A model generated the notes under the pieces. That model did not search any database. It saw only the letters and a list, made by a program, of their open reading frames with translations, and was not told the origin of the DNA. 64,000 nt of DNA from the NCBI RefSeq assembly GCF_009296025.1, contig NZ_CP045178.1, forward strand, positions 2,294,001-2,358,000, in the 5' to 3' direction. The position numbers were made by a program, and so were the translations under genes. The stretch's first letter is position 1. Each line of letters starts with the position of its first letter. This DNA is from Streptomyces tsukubensis. GTDB lineage: Bacteria > Actinomycetota > Actinomycetes > Streptomycetales > Streptomycetaceae. Of the stretch, positions 62,966 to 64,000 are shown piece after piece.

Positions 62966-64000
62966 TCAGTGGACTACCACCGGTAGGAAACACCCACACC
63001 CCACCGATCAACTGCTCTACAGAACCACATCGACCGACGCGTGATACCCCGGCAGAAGCCCAGGCGAACCCTGGGCGACTGCCCCGGCAACTCCGAGATC
63101 CTCGACAGAGTCGAGATAGCCCTGGCAGTCACGGTGCGGGCCCGACCGACCGCTCACAACCCCGTGGTGTCACCGTGGGCACGTGCCCCGGCTCGGCCGG
63201 CGTCAGATACGTGGGACCCATCCACGACGCTTCCACAAGGCGTGGCCACAACAGCCCAGGTCACGACATCGCAAGGCTCGCCTCCGACACACGAAGGCCC
63301 ACTTCGCCACACCTCGCGAGGCGAACGCCACACACAAATGTGCCCCGGAAAACGCGTTTCCCCAGGTCAGAACGTTTCTGCAAGGGTGGGGCGGGTGGGA
63401 CTCGAACCCAAATGGGTGACACGTCTCACCTGCGGAAACGCCGCAGAGGCGGACATTCACATCCTGCTGGATCCCGCTGCGTCCGCCTCGATCCCTGGAA
63501 ACGGCACCGCGGTGCGGTACGTACCGCACGGCTACAGGGCACTCCCCTCGCCCGTATATGGGAGAAGATCCGCCGGGCGCATCTGCTGCAAGTCAGCCCA
63601 TCGCGCGGCTCACCCGTAGTGCATGCTGCCGACTCCATTGCCGCCTCTCCCCTGTTCCGCGCAGTCACACTCTGTATCGACCGGGCACGAGGAGCCGCAG
63701 GCGTATCGGTTTTGGCTTCCCGGCGACGCAAGTAGCAGAGCGACTCAACGGAGTTGTTGGATCTGGTCCGCTCTCAGCCGGAGAGCCGATAGCCGCTACT
63801 GCACTGCGCCAAAACCGGGCCGCCGCCTGGCGGATCAGTGGACGAATCCGGGTGATGTCGCCGCAGGCGGTGCGCCTGAGGCGTAGGTTGCCCCGGATCT
63901 TTTCTCGGGGGTGCCCGGTTCTGAGCATCGGCGTCACAGAAAGCGGTGATCCAGGACCCCGCGTCGCTGCGGATCGCTGAGGCGATCCATGATGCGTTCG
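62966..64000. other. Final kilobase without a supported gene
   Basis: No frame on either strand shows a recognisable protein or a good start. The only structured element is the tRNA-3'-end-like sequence at 63384-63414. Composition is uneven, as in the rest of the decayed zone. Confidence 0.5.
63384..63414 (-). other. tRNA 3'-end-like sequence, possible attachment site
   Basis: On the minus strand the bases read TTTGGGTTCGAGTCCCACC followed by CGCCCCACC. GGGTTCGAGTCCC is the T-arm consensus of tRNA genes and is followed, at the right distance, by an acceptor-like end. The matching 5' acceptor strand and anticodon arm are not present upstream, so this is not a whole tRNA gene. Integrative elements often leave such copies where they insert in tRNA genes. 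Confidence 0.45.

Noticed and set aside
63340..63480. A complete tRNA gene
   Set aside because: Only the T-arm and the 3' acceptor side are present. The hairpin upstream (CTGCGG-CGTTT-CCGCAG) has a 5-base loop, not an anticodon loop, and no matching 5' acceptor strand is found.

Overview
The window looks like a stretch of a Streptomyces (or close relative) chromosome. It is very GC-rich, with GTG starts, GGAGG-type ribosome sites, 4-base GTGA overlaps inside operons, and the actinomycete fatty-acid gene order fasR-fabD-fabH-acpP-fabF. All functional calls come from reading the sequence and from remembered family features; no database was searched.

Bases 1-13,700 are housekeeping DNA: a pirin fragment, the type II fatty-acid synthase cluster with its PucR-type activator, a DUF3145 gene, a GDSL lipoprotein, a GH3 beta-glucosidase, a TetR regulator, an EI24 membrane protein, Ohr and a CurA-like reductase divergent from a MarR regulator. 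Bases 14,400-23,100 form a sugar or sugar-acid catabolic locus: an enolase-superfamily dehydratase, a zinc dehydrogenase, an unrecognised protein, a CUT2-type ABC importer and an IclR regulator. An identical 12-base motif lies before the first gene and before the regulator gene.

Bases 23,600-38,300 carry a conserved hypothetical gene, matB, a 19-residue peptide gene, a large secreted subtilisin-like protease, an MFS transporter, a diverged MreB/Mbl-like actin homologue paired with a GAF sensor kinase whose ATPase domain looks dead, a small Cys/His-rich protein and a repeat-bearing membrane protein. Bases 38,900-43,700 are a nucleoside-use cluster (ribokinase and LacI, divergent from a nucleoside hydrolase and an MFS transporter) with two inverted copies of a LacI-like operator.

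From about 44,000 the DNA becomes accessory. A TetR gene is divergent from a membrane protein across a clean operator. An alpha/beta hydrolase sits beside a 47-base palindrome with no regulator next to it. Two adjacent genes (47,221-50,020) join different peptidoglycan-hydrolase heads to an almost identical lectin-like propeller; they share an 896-base repeat that itself contains 303-base repeats. Two glycosyltransferases, an H-type-lectin-like protein, a lipase-like protein, a DinB protein, an RDD membrane protein and two small secreted proteins follow. Between these lie wrecked mobile genes: IS4-, IS5- and IS1182-type transposases, a conjugative relaxase/helicase, an RHS gene and a tyrosine integrase, plus a sequence like the 3' end of a tRNA near 63,400. 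I read 56,400-63,450 as the graveyard of one or more integrative elements.
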